A stretch of DNA of 64,000 bases, taken from contig CACGCL010000002.1 of assembly GCA_902571525.1 (NCBI GenBank), forward strand, positions 1 to 64,000. Direction: 5' to 3'. The position numbers were made by a program, and so were the translations under genes. The notes beneath the pieces are model-generated. The model ran no database searches. It saw nothing but the letters and a program-made list of their open reading frames with translations, and had not been told where the DNA came from. Positions within the stretch are counted from its first letter, which is position 1. Each line of letters starts with the position of its first letter. This DNA comes from an uncultured Pelagibacteraceae bacterium (lineage in GTDB: Bacteria; Pseudomonadota; Alphaproteobacteria; Pelagibacterales; Pelagibacteraceae). This document shows positions 29,179 to 36,934 of the stretch, piece by piece.

Positions 29179-30860
29179 TCTCAATCTCAGGAAAAAAATG
29201 GACTGAGAGGAGCGTAAACAATAAAATTATTGAAAAAATATCTATAGATAACAACTTCACTTACGATTTATCAAAACTAGTTTTAAGTCGAAATTATACA
29301 AATACAGAATTAAACTATTTAAAACATGAATATAATTTTGTTAATCCATTTATAAACAACATTGATTTTATAAGTGCATCCAAATTATTATTAAAAATTT
29401 TTAAAAAGAAAGGCTCTGTATTAATTTATGGTGATTATGATGTAGATGGTGTTAGCTCTATTTCAATATTAGTGAATTTTTTAAATCATATAAAAATTCC
29501 AAATTATTATATAATACCTAATAGATTTGTTGATGGATATGGACCAAATCTCAATCTAATTAAAAAAAAATTAAAGAATAATACAGAATTAGTTATATTT
29601 GTTGATTGTGGCACTAATTCAATTGATGTTATTAATTTTTTAAAAAAAAGGAATATAGAAGTATTAGTAATAGATCATCATTTTATTAATAATAAATTAG
29701 ATCCAGATTTAATCATGATAAATCCAATGAAAAACTCAAACGAATATATGAGTCAAAATTTTTCTTCTTCTGCTTTAACTTTTTATTTAATAGATTTAAT
29801 AAACACTAAGATAAAAAAAAAAATTAACATTAATAATTTTCTTTTCTTTGCATTTTTAGGAACAATTTGTGATTTAATGCCTTTACGACATCTAAATAGA
29901 CACATGTCTAAAATTGCTTTAAATAAATTATCAAAAATCGATAATCCTGGTATAAAGAATATTATAAATTTTTTATCTCTCAAAAGATCTATTAACTATT
30001 CTGATGTTGCTTATTCCATAGGTCCAATGATTAATTCTCCTGGAAGATTAAAAGACGCAAATCTTTCCGTTGATTTATTTTGCTCTACAAATGAAAGTAA
30101 AATTAAAAAGATTATTAACGAAATTAATTTATTAAATATTAAAAGAAAAGAAATAGAAAAATTTTGTATCAAACTAATTAATACAGATAAATATTTGAAA
30201 AAAGATGAAGTCATTTTTGAAGTTAATTCATCATTTCATGAAGGTATACTTGGTATTATTGCAGGTAAATTAAAAGATAAGTTTAATAAACCTGCTTTTA
30301 TATTTACTAATTCTAATGATGTTTATAAAGGTTCTGCTCGATCAACTAATGAATTCAAATTAAATGGTTTATTAAATAAACTTTTAAATTCTAAAATAAT
30401 TGATTGTGGTGGTGGACATAATTTAGCCGCTGGTTTCGTTGTTAATAAAGAAAAAATAAATATTTTTAAAGAATTTGTAAATAATGAATATTTAAAATCC
30501 AAAAAAAAAAATTCTTTTTATTATGATTTTAAAAAAATTTTACCAAAAAATAATTCCACTATTTTTACTGATTTAAAAAAGTTAGAACCGTTTGGCAATG
30601 AGAATCTTGAACCATTATTTTTATTTGAAAACGTTAAATCGATCAAAGCAAAAGTTCTTAACTGTCGCCATATCAGTTGTATTTTAAAAAGTAATATGAA
30701 TGGATCTATGCAGTCAATCGCTTTTGACGCAGTCGATACACCTATTGGTAATTATCTAATTAATTTTAAAAAAAAATTCAGTTTGATTGGAACTATTGAC
30801 CAATATATATGGAATGGTAAAAAAAAAATTCAAATTATCATTAAAGATTTATTATTATAA
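29175..30860 (+). CDS. recJ: single-stranded-DNA-specific exonuclease RecJ
   Basis: 5'-to-3' exonuclease for recombination and mismatch repair. DHH-family motifs are present: VLIYGDYDVDGVSSISI, FVDCGTNS, and the DHH of VIDHHFIN. The DHHA1 domain has DCGGGHNLAAGFVV. The C-terminal OB domain follows (about 460-561). 561 residues, typical. The coding sequence ends about 50 bases before tRNA-Glu. Confidence 0.95.
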   Translation: MISISGKKWTERSVNNKIIEKISIDNNFTYDLSKLVLSRNYTNTELNYLKHEYNFVNPFINNIDFISASKLLLKIFKKKGSVLIYGDYDVDGVSSISILVNFLNHIKIPNYYIIPNRFVDGYGPNLNLIKKKLKNNTELVIFVDCGTNSIDVINFLKKRNIEVLVIDHHFINNKLDPDLIMINPMKNSNEYMSQNFSSSALTFYLIDLINTKIKKKININNFLFFAFLGTICDLMPLRHLNRHMSKIALNKLSKIDNPGIKNIINFLSLKRSINYSDVAYSIGPMINSPGRLKDANLSVDLFCSTNESKIKKIINEINLLNIKRKEIEKFCIKLINTDKYLKKDEVIFEVNSSFHEGILGIIAGKLKDKFNKPAFIFTNSNDVYKGSARSTNEFKLNGLLNKLLNSKIIDCGGGHNLAAGFVVNKEKINIFKEFVNNEYLKSKKKNSFYYDFKKILPKNNSTIFTDLKKLEPFGNENLEPLFLFENVKSIKAKVLNCRHISCILKSNMNGSMQSIAFDAVDTPIGNYLINFKKKFSLIGTIDQYIWNGKKKIQIIIKDLLL

Positions 30861-30871
30861 TTTCTTTAAAC

Positions 30872-30900
30872 TTGATTAATTTTTTTTTTTGCAATAAAAG
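30872..30900 (+). promoter_or_regulatory. promoter of tRNA-Glu and downstream genes (candidate)
   Basis: TTGATT and TAAAAG separated by 17 bases, which include a run of ten T. It ends 10 bases upstream of tRNA-Glu and probably also drives the GIY-YIG gene that follows. Confidence 0.5.
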
Positions 30901-30910
30901 ACTGGTTTTT

Positions 30911-30985
30911 GGTCCCTTCGTCTATCGGTTAGGACACATGGTTTTCATCCATGAAAGAGGGGTTCGATTCCCCTAGGGACCGCCA
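30911..30985 (+). tRNA. tRNA-Glu (anticodon TTC)
   Basis: A 75-base gene: acceptor GGTCCCT with AGGGACC, anticodon stem CATGG/CCATG with loop TTTTCAT, T stem GGGG/CCCC with TTCGATT, discriminator G, encoded CCA. It marks the left boundary of the accessory region; I saw no second copy of its 3' end in the window. Confidence 0.97.
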
Positions 30986-30987
30986 GT

Positions 30988-31248
30988 ATGAAATATTACG
31001 TTTATTTGATAGTAACTACACAAACAAAAAGTAAAAAAAGGCTTTCCTATGTTGGTTACACAAATAACATAAAAAAAAGACTATTTTTGCATAACAATTC
31101 TAAAGGTGCTAAATTCACTAGAGGTAGATATTGGCAACTTGCTTATACTAAGGGGTATGAATCTAAAAATATTGCTTTAAAAGAGGAATATATACTTAAA
31201 CACAATTATAAATTAAGAAACAAGATTAAAAAACTTTTTTTTAGATAA
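30988..31248 (+). CDS. GIY-YIG nuclease domain protein, UPF0213-like
   Basis: A single-domain GIY-YIG protein of 86 residues. The GIY equivalent is YYVYLIV and the YIG equivalent is SYVGYTNNIKKRLFLHN, with the arginine in KKR and the glutamate in LKEEYILKH. The family includes YhbQ; its cellular role is poorly defined. The ATG is two bases after the CCA of tRNA-Glu, so the message is leaderless after tRNA processing, or translation starts from a site in the tRNA acceptor (AGGGA). The next gene begins at the base after its stop. Confidence 0.85.
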   Translation: MKYYVYLIVTTQTKSKKRLSYVGYTNNIKKRLFLHNNSKGAKFTRGRYWQLAYTKGYESKNIALKEEYILKHNYKLRNKIKKLFFR

Positions 31249-33363
31249 ATGAAGATATCTGTTTTACTCCCATATAAAGAAAATTTTTCATCTGTCAACG
31301 CTGGTGCTGTTTCTCTATTTGTAAAAGATACTATTCAAAATAGTAAATTTTCTAAAAATTCTTTTATTTTTGGAAATATGACTAATCAAAAACCTTTCCT
31401 AAAAAACTACATTAATATTAAATTAAACAGATCATTAATACAAAGTAATTCAAAAAATTACATAATTAAGTTTTTAGAAAAAGAAAAAATGATAAATTCA
31501 GACATAATTGAAATACATAATAGACCTAACTACATTAAATTTTTAAATAACTTACAAAATAAAAAAATTATTTTATATTTTCATAATGACCCATTATCAA
31601 TGAATGGATCTAAATCAGAAGCAGACAGATTGTTTTTATTAAATAAAATCGATAAAATTTTATTTAATAGTGAATGGTCTCAAGAAAGATTTTTTATTGG
31701 CATTGATAATAAAAGGCTACTTAAACAAAAAACATCAGTTTGCTATCAGTCAACCAACAGAACAAAAATAAATTTTACTAAAAAAAAAAATTTAATTTCT
31801 TTTATAGGTAAATTAAATAGCGCAAAAGGATATGATATTTTTGGGAAAACAATAATTAAAATTTTAAATAAATACGAAGACTGGAAAGCAGTAGTGATTG
31901 GAGATGAACCAAGAGAGAAATTATTTTTTGGGCACAAAAATCTCAAAATTTGTGGTTATGTAAAACACGATAAAGTATTAAATATTTTAAAAAAAGTTAG
32001 TATTTCAGTAGTTTGCTCGAGATGGGAAGAGCCTTTTGGCAGAACAAGTTTAGAAGCAGCTAGTAGGGGCTGCGCTGTAATCATAAGTAACAGGGGAGGA
32101 TTACCTGAAACTTCTAAAAATGCTTTAATTTTAAAAACACTTTCCACAGAAGAATTATATAAAAAAATTGAAACTCTTATCTTAAATAAAAAATTATTGT
32201 TAAAATCACAAAAACTTAATTATAAAAATTTTGAGTTCGATCATAAGTATATTTCCAATTTGATTGATGGGATAAGAGACACATTTGTTGTCAACAAAAG
32301 ATTTTATACACAAAAAGAGCATTCCTTTAAAATTATGCACATAACTAATTTAAATGAACGTTTTGATGGTAGGCTACACTACAATACTGGGCGTAGACTT
32401 AACAATGGTTTTATAAGAAATGGTCACAATGTATTAACATTAAGCGATAGAGATATTATTCATAATTATAAAAGTTTGAAAGATTTTTCAGGCAAGCAGA
32501 CTTTACAAAATAAAATTATTGAGTCATTCAATAATTTTAAACCAGATATAGTAATTTTGGGACACGCTGATAGAGTTTTAAATTCAACTTTATCTAAAAT
32601 TAAAGATATTAATAAAAATGTAATTTTTTCTCAGTGGTTTTTAGACCCGTTATCAAAGTTTGGACCAGATCATAAAAGTAATTCAAAAAGAATTTTAGAT
32701 AAAATTAATTTTTTAGATACTACTTTTTTGACAACAGATCCATCTGCCTTATCTATCGATATACCTAACTCTTATTTTATGCCAAATCCTGCAGATAATT
32801 CATTTGAAACATTAAATAACTTTAATAGAAATTGTCCATTTGATGTTTTTTTCGCAATGAGCCATGGCGTTCATAGAGGGCAATTAAAGTCAGGGAAGGG
32901 CGATGATAGAGAAAATTTTATAAATAAATTAATTAATTTGAACAAAGATATAAAATTTGATGTATACGGAATGAACAACGTTCAACCTATTTGGGCAGAT
33001 CAGTTTATTAAGAAAATAGCCAATTCTTACATGGGATTGAATTTAAGCAGAGGTAAACCTATAAAATATTATAGTAGTGATAGAATAGTACAACTAGTCG
33101 GTAATGGTTTATTAACATTTATAGATGAAAATACTTTATTGACTGATTTTTTTTCAAATAAAGAAATTATTTTTTATAAAAATATCCATGACCTTAGTAA
33201 TAAATTAAACAAATATAAGATTGATAAAAGAGAAGGGAAAAAAATAGCAAAAAATGGCAAAAAAAAATATTTAAAATATTTTAATTCAGATATTGTATCT
33301 GAATATATTTTGTCTAAATCATTTGATTATAAAATGAAAAAAACCGCTATTTGGAATCAATAA
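31249..33363 (+). CDS. double-domain glycosyltransferase (GT4-like plus CgeB-like)
   Basis: A 704-residue fusion. Residues about 1-350 form a GT-B glycosyltransferase of family-4 type: ISFIGKLNSAKGYDIFGKT, then the nucleotide-sugar-binding block SRWEEPFGRTSLEAASRG and ISNRGGLPET. From about 360 a second unit begins anew (KIMHITNLNERFDGRLHYNT), with VFSQW-like FSQWFLDPLS and GLNLSRGKPIKYYSSDRI, resembling CgeB-type glycosyltransferases. No membrane segments are seen, so it is probably cytoplasmic and builds a surface glycan from nucleotide sugars. Sugar and acceptor are unknown. It is followed by an FkbM methyltransferase gene. Confidence 0.82.
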   Translation: MKISVLLPYKENFSSVNAGAVSLFVKDTIQNSKFSKNSFIFGNMTNQKPFLKNYINIKLNRSLIQSNSKNYIIKFLEKEKMINSDIIEIHNRPNYIKFLNNLQNKKIILYFHNDPLSMNGSKSEADRLFLLNKIDKILFNSEWSQERFFIGIDNKRLLKQKTSVCYQSTNRTKINFTKKKNLISFIGKLNSAKGYDIFGKTIIKILNKYEDWKAVVIGDEPREKLFFGHKNLKICGYVKHDKVLNILKKVSISVVCSRWEEPFGRTSLEAASRGCAVIISNRGGLPETSKNALILKTLSTEELYKKIETLILNKKLLLKSQKLNYKNFEFDHKYISNLIDGIRDTFVVNKRFYTQKEHSFKIMHITNLNERFDGRLHYNTGRRLNNGFIRNGHNVLTLSDRDIIHNYKSLKDFSGKQTLQNKIIESFNNFKPDIVILGHADRVLNSTLSKIKDINKNVIFSQWFLDPLSKFGPDHKSNSKRILDKINFLDTTFLTTDPSALSIDIPNSYFMPNPADNSFETLNNFNRNCPFDVFFAMSHGVHRGQLKSGKGDDRENFINKLINLNKDIKFDVYGMNNVQPIWADQFIKKIANSYMGLNLSRGKPIKYYSSDRIVQLVGNGLLTFIDENTLLTDFFSNKEIIFYKNIHDLSNKLNKYKIDKREGKKIAKNGKKKYLKYFNSDIVSEYILSKSFDYKMKKTAIWNQ

Positions 33364-33386
33364 GTTAAATAATTGAATTGAAAACA

Positions 33387-34127
33387 ATGAAATTAGACGA
33401 AAAATTAAAAAACAAATATTTATCTAAAAAAAAAATGAATTTTTTTAAATTAGGCTATTTTTTTTATCAATATATTAAATCCATTAAAATATTGCGTAAA
33501 AGACCTTTCCATTCAAATTGGGGCATAGATATAATGGCAGAAGATTATTTTAAAAATAAAAATAACGGGTTTTTTATCGACATAGGCTGTCATCAACCAT
33601 TAATAAATAATAATACTTATATTTTATATAAAAAAGGCTGGAGAGGTATCAATATTGATCTGGATTTTGGAGCAATTGATATGTTCAATTTTTTTAGAAA
33701 AGGTGACACCAACATACAAGCTGCAATATCTAATTCAGTTGGTAAAAAAAATCTCTATTTTTTTCACAATCGCTCTGCAATTAATACTTTGTCACAAAAT
33801 GCTAAAAATAAAGCACGTGAGATAAGGGAAGTAGAAACTTCTACATTAAATAATATTATTGAAAATACTCATTTTAAAAATAAAGAGGTAGATTTTTTAA
33901 GTATTGATGTTGAGGGCACAGAAATAGATGTTTTACGAGGATTAGATTTTGAAAAATATAAGCCTAAACTTGTTGTCTTAGAATTTATTCTTTCTGATGT
34001 TTCAGAATATTATAATCTAAAAATAGATAGTATTTTAAACTCATCGATAAATAAATTTATGGAAGACCAAAACTATAAATTAGTTAATTGGATACATGAT
34101 GATCTAGTATACGTACCAAACAATTAA
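33387..34127 (+). CDS. FkbM family methyltransferase
   Basis: SAM-dependent methyltransferase of the FkbM (Methyltransf_21) family, which often O-methylates sugars of surface glycans. The SAM-binding motif is GFFIDIGCHQPLINNNTY, then GWRGINIDLD, and the family hallmark VDFLSIDVEGTEIDVLRGLDF follows. The ATG at 33387 is used instead of the TTG in the track. About 246 residues. It comes right after the double glycosyltransferase and directly before the AEC transporter gene, so it probably decorates the same glycan (inference). Confidence 0.87.
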   Translation: MKLDEKLKNKYLSKKKMNFFKLGYFFYQYIKSIKILRKRPFHSNWGIDIMAEDYFKNKNNGFFIDIGCHQPLINNNTYILYKKGWRGINIDLDFGAIDMFNFFRKGDTNIQAAISNSVGKKNLYFFHNRSAINTLSQNAKNKAREIREVETSTLNNIIENTHFKNKEVDFLSIDVEGTEIDVLRGLDFEKYKPKLVVLEFILSDVSEYYNLKIDSILNSSINKFMEDQNYKLVNWIHDDLVYVPNN

Positions 34128-35024
34128 ATGGAAATATATATAAAAATATTTGAAGTTATTTTTCCTGTTTTTTTTGTTATTGGTATTGGTTATTATATAG
34201 GGAAAAAAAACCCAAAATTTGACACTAATTTTATAACCAATTTTGCAGGAAATATTGGTACTCCTGCAATGATTTTTTATACCGTTACCACCACAGGTAT
34301 TACTTTAAATATTTTTATAAGCTATTTTGTTTATGCAGTCTTAATGATTGCTGGCTTTGCAGTTATCGGTTTAATTTTACTTTCTTTTCTTAAAAAAGAC
34401 CTCAGTATGGAATTACCCCCATTAATACTTCCTAATACTGGTAATATGGGTGTTCCAATCTGTCTTTTTGCATATGGAACACAAGGTTTAGGTGTTGCTT
34501 CAGCTGTCGCCTCAGTTATAATCCTGTTCCATTTTACCTTAGGTGTTTTTTTAGCAAAAAAAAAATTTTCACTTGATATTCTTATTAAAAGTCCACCAGT
34601 TTATGCAATAATTATATCTGTTTTTTTCTTATATTTTGAAATCAAAACTCCAATATTTTTAGAAAACACTACGTTTTTATTAACCTATGCAACTATTTTT
34701 TTAGTTTTAATGGCTTTAGGTGTTGCATTAACACGATTTAAATTTTCTTTAAAAAACTCGGTTATAATGTCTCTTTGTAGAGTTCTTTTAGGACCTATAA
34801 TAGCTTTTGCTATTATTTATTATTTTAAACTATCTGGTCTAGCTGCAGGTGTATTACTTATACAAAGCGCAATGCCTAGTGCTATATTGAATTATTTAGT
34901 TGGAAGTATGTACTCACCAAAAAAAATTGTCGATAATATTGCTAGCACCATAGTGATATCAACCTTAATGTCATTTATAACAATTCCAATAGTTGTATTC
35001 TTTGCTTTAAAATACTTCAATTAA
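34128..35024 (+). CDS. AEC family transporter (auxin efflux carrier/malonate permease type)
   Basis: Membrane protein with about ten segments. The start FEVIFPVFFVIGIGYYIGKK, the block LILPNTGNMGVPICLFAYG, and IQSAMPSAILNYLVG near the end are family hallmarks, including the paired half-repeats with the NxGNxGxP motif. 298 residues. Members carry small organic anions; the substrate cannot be told from sequence. The start codon follows the FkbM stop without a gap. Confidence 0.87.
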   Translation: MEIYIKIFEVIFPVFFVIGIGYYIGKKNPKFDTNFITNFAGNIGTPAMIFYTVTTTGITLNIFISYFVYAVLMIAGFAVIGLILLSFLKKDLSMELPPLILPNTGNMGVPICLFAYGTQGLGVASAVASVIILFHFTLGVFLAKKKFSLDILIKSPPVYAIIISVFFLYFEIKTPIFLENTTFLLTYATIFLVLMALGVALTRFKFSLKNSVIMSLCRVLLGPIIAFAIIYYFKLSGLAAGVLLIQSAMPSAILNYLVGSMYSPKKIVDNIASTIVISTLMSFITIPIVVFFALKYFN

Positions 35025-35042
35025 TCTATATTTTCATAATAT

Positions 35043-35897
35043 ATGAAAGCTATAACTTTCAATCTTTTAGCATGGGTGATGCTACCCATAATGGATGGTT
35101 TTGCTAAATACTTAAGTTATGAACTTCCAGTTCTTCAAATCACTTGGGCTAGATATTTTTTCACAGTGTTGTTTACTTTTCCTTTAATGTTTTTTTTCTT
35201 TAAAAAGTATTTGGTATGGACTGACAAACCAAAATTGCAATTAATCAGAGGTTTAATCTTATTAACCGCAAACATATGTTTTTTTTACTCAATTTCAGTC
35301 ATTTCGCTTCCTAAAGCATTGACACTTGCATTTGTTGCTCCTCTAGTCGTAACTGCTTTCTCTCCTATTTTTTTGGGTGAGACAGTAGGCTACAGAAGAT
35401 GGACTGCAGTTATAATTGGATTTATAGGATCCTTAGTCGTTATTAGACCAGGTTTTGTAGAAATAAATCCAGCAAGTTTAGCAGCACTTGGAACTGGTAT
35501 TATGTATGGTTTTTATTTGATAATTACTCGTAAGCTTAGTACTTCAGATAACCCATTGTTAACTTTATTATTAACAGGTGTAGTAGGGGCCATTATCGCT
35601 ACAACATTCATGCCTTTTGTTTGGGTTTCTCCAACTTTTAATCAATGGTCTATAATGGCAGCAATTGGTTTATTTGCGTGCATAGGTCATCTTTTTATTA
35701 TTTTGTCTTTGAAATATGCTGATGCATCCAAATTAGCACCGTTTAGTTATTTCGAGATAGTAACTAATATCATTATTGCTTATTATATCTTTGGTGATTT
35801 TCCTGATAGTTGGACTTTTTTAGGCTTATTTATTATAGTTTTTAGTGGAATATATATTTCTAGAAGAAAGAATATTTTTAAGAACATTAAAATATAG
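35043..35897 (+). CDS. EamA/DMT family transporter
   Basis: Ten-segment drug/metabolite transporter superfamily protein of 284 residues. Two EamA repeats are visible: WARYFFTVLFTFPLMFFFF and LPKALTLAFVAPLVVTAFSPIFLGE in the first, GTGIMYGFYLIITRKLS to YADASKLAPFSYFEIV in the second. The sequence is of the S-adenosylmethionine/riboflavin-type EamA subgroup, but the substrate is unknown. It is the last recognisable gene before an AT-rich gap. Confidence 0.88.
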   Translation: MKAITFNLLAWVMLPIMDGFAKYLSYELPVLQITWARYFFTVLFTFPLMFFFFKKYLVWTDKPKLQLIRGLILLTANICFFYSISVISLPKALTLAFVAPLVVTAFSPIFLGETVGYRRWTAVIIGFIGSLVVIRPGFVEINPASLAALGTGIMYGFYLIITRKLSTSDNPLLTLLLTGVVGAIIATTFMPFVWVSPTFNQWSIMAAIGLFACIGHLFIILSLKYADASKLAPFSYFEIVTNIIIAYYIFGDFPDSWTFLGLFIIVFSGIYISRRKNIFKNIKI

Positions 35898-36326
35898 GTA
35901 AATTTAGTTTACTAATTATTAAAGTTTTACTTTAATATTGATTTATAAACTATTGTTTTTATTAAATTTATTATTTTATTTTAATTTGATAAATTTGAAT
36001 ATAATAAATTAAGTAATAGTACTAATAAATTAATTTTGTTATTTACTGATATTATAAAAACAATGAAATATATGACTTTTTCAGCAAAAATATCGTTTGC
36101 AAAACATAAAATGGAGTTTTCAAAAAGTGTTGAAATTGTAAAATAGTAGAGGAATGCAGTATTTGAATATGCCATTTAAACGAGCTTAGAAGGGTCAAAT
36201 TTAAGCAAATTGTTAAATATGGTACAACTAAAGGGTGAAATATAATAATTTCTTTCAATAATAGAAAATTGATAAATAATTGTTGATTTTATTAGCTTTT
36301 TTAACCATTATATCAACTAAAAAAGG
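35898..36326 (+). other. 429-base AT-rich gap; possible decayed ORF at 36063-36245
   Basis: No confident gene. The sequence is extremely AT-rich. On the plus strand at 36063 an ATG opens a 27-codon ORF (MKYMTFSAKISFAKHKMEF...). Past two TAGs and one TAA the same frame continues with NAVFEYAI and SLEGSNLSKLLNMVQLKGEI. This looks like a short protein broken by stops, but I do not recognise it, and chance is possible. The two minus-strand ORFs listed here (35981, 36052) are compositionally odd and have no motif. Confidence 0.3.
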
Positions 36327-36596
36327 TTAAATTTGAATTTTTTCAGACCTTAATAAACTTACTTTTTTTTTTATCCCACCTCTGCCAGAATAGCCACCAA
36401 GGCCTCCATCAGACCTAATTACTCTATGACAGGGTATTTTGGGGGCATATGGGTTCTTAGCGCAGGCACTTGCCACAGCACGCGCCGCTTTTGGTTTATT
36501 TATAGCTATCGCAACATCTTTATATGTTTTAACTGATCCTTTGGGGATCTTTTTGAGATATTTCCAGACTTTAATTTGAAATTTAGTACCTTTCAT
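36327..36596 (-). CDS. ogt: methylated-DNA-protein cysteine methyltransferase, short form
   Basis: Repairs O6-alkylguanine by moving the alkyl group to its own cysteine. The active site is KIPCHRVIRSDG, and the DNA-binding helix-turn-helix is TKFQIKVWKYLKKIPKG to TYKDVAIAINKPKAARAVASA. The asparagine hinge and GGLGGYSGRGG also fit. The ATG at 36596 yields an 89-residue C-terminal-domain-only protein. The track starts 27 codons upstream (36677), which would add a cysteine-rich extension (TTCQNYCSLHRKKC) encoded in a GC-rich segment. I cannot decide, but the domain is complete from 36596. Confidence 0.87.
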   Translation of the reverse strand: MKGTKFQIKVWKYLKKIPKGSVKTYKDVAIAINKPKAARAVASACAKNPYAPKIPCHRVIRSDGGLGGYSGRGGIKKKVSLLRSEKIQI

Positions 36597-36599
36597 GAG

Positions 36600-36782
36600 A
36601 AAAACCCCTGTTTCTCTGCACTTTTTACGGTGCAAAGAACAGTAGTTTTGGCACGTCGTTTTATGCGCTACCGCCATGCCTTCCGCCCTACGATTTTAGC
36701 GCTACTCCGTAAGACTTTCTGCCCCCTGGGCTTGGTCCTCTCGGCCTTTCCCCAGTCGGCCAGTTAAGGGTTGCCCCTTAAT
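36600..36782. repeat. GC-rich segment with imperfect tandem repeat and hairpins
   Basis: By hand count, 96 of the 180 bases 36601-36780 are G or C (53%), while the next 60 bases have 14 (23%). Two imperfect tandem units of about 35 bases share TTTTA, GCGCTAC and a CTTCC/CTTTC-GCC end (GCGCTAC at 36665 and 36699). A hairpin lies at 36608-36642 (CTGTT..TGCAC/GTGCA..AACAG) and another at 36764-36781 (TTAAGGG-TTGC-CCCTTAA). It lies upstream of ogt and 150 bases from the recombinase. It does not match RNase P, SRP RNA, tmRNA or 5S RNA as I know them. It could be an unknown structured RNA, an integration site or foreign DNA. Confidence 0.6.
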
Positions 36783-36872
36783 TAAATAAACATAACAAAT
36801 GATACTGGTTGTATGTATCACTTTTTGATTGATTTAAAGGTCCCATGTGGATTGTGTTAATAACTTTCGTTG

Positions 36873-36901
36873 TTGACAAAGTATTTTTTATAATATATTA
36901 C
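36873..36901 (+). promoter_or_regulatory. promoter of the tyrosine recombinase gene (candidate)
   Basis: A perfect TTGACA at 36873 is followed by TATTAC after 17 bases (or TATATT after 15). The -10 element abuts the palindrome at 36900-36928, so a bound repressor would block it. Confidence 0.5.
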
Positions 36902-36928
36902 TAATGATAATTAATTGTTATCAATAGT
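36900..36928. promoter_or_regulatory. palindrome, probable operator of the recombinase gene
   Basis: ACTAATGATAA and TTATCAATAGT are inverted repeats of 11 bases (ten paired) around a 7-base centre. The right arm ends six bases before the recombinase ATG and the left arm touches the -10 region. The position suggests repression. It resembles a loose Fur-like GATAAT pattern, but the spacing does not fit the 7-1-7 model, so the binding protein is unknown. Confidence 0.5.
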
Positions 36929-36934
36929 AATTAT

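Noticed and set aside
30911-30985. tRNA-Glu as an integration site for the accessory region
   Set aside because: I found no second copy of its 3' end in the window, and the recombinase is 6 kb away, so there is no direct repeat to support it.
36300-36331. Inverted repeat TTTAACC...GGTTAAA at the 3' end of ogt as a terminator
   Set aside because: Short stem, 18-base loop and no T-run in the ogt direction.
36600-36782. GC-rich segment as RNase P RNA, SRP RNA, tmRNA or 5S rRNA
   Set aside because: The conserved cores that I know for these RNAs (for example GAGGAAAGTCCGGGC for RNase P, the GGAA/AGCAGC loop of SRP, or a tag-coding stretch for tmRNA) are not present on either strand.
36800-36820. 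Hairpin TGATAC...GTATCA followed by CTTTTT as a terminator
   Set aside because: Only six AT-rich pairs and no gene ends just upstream on the plus strand.
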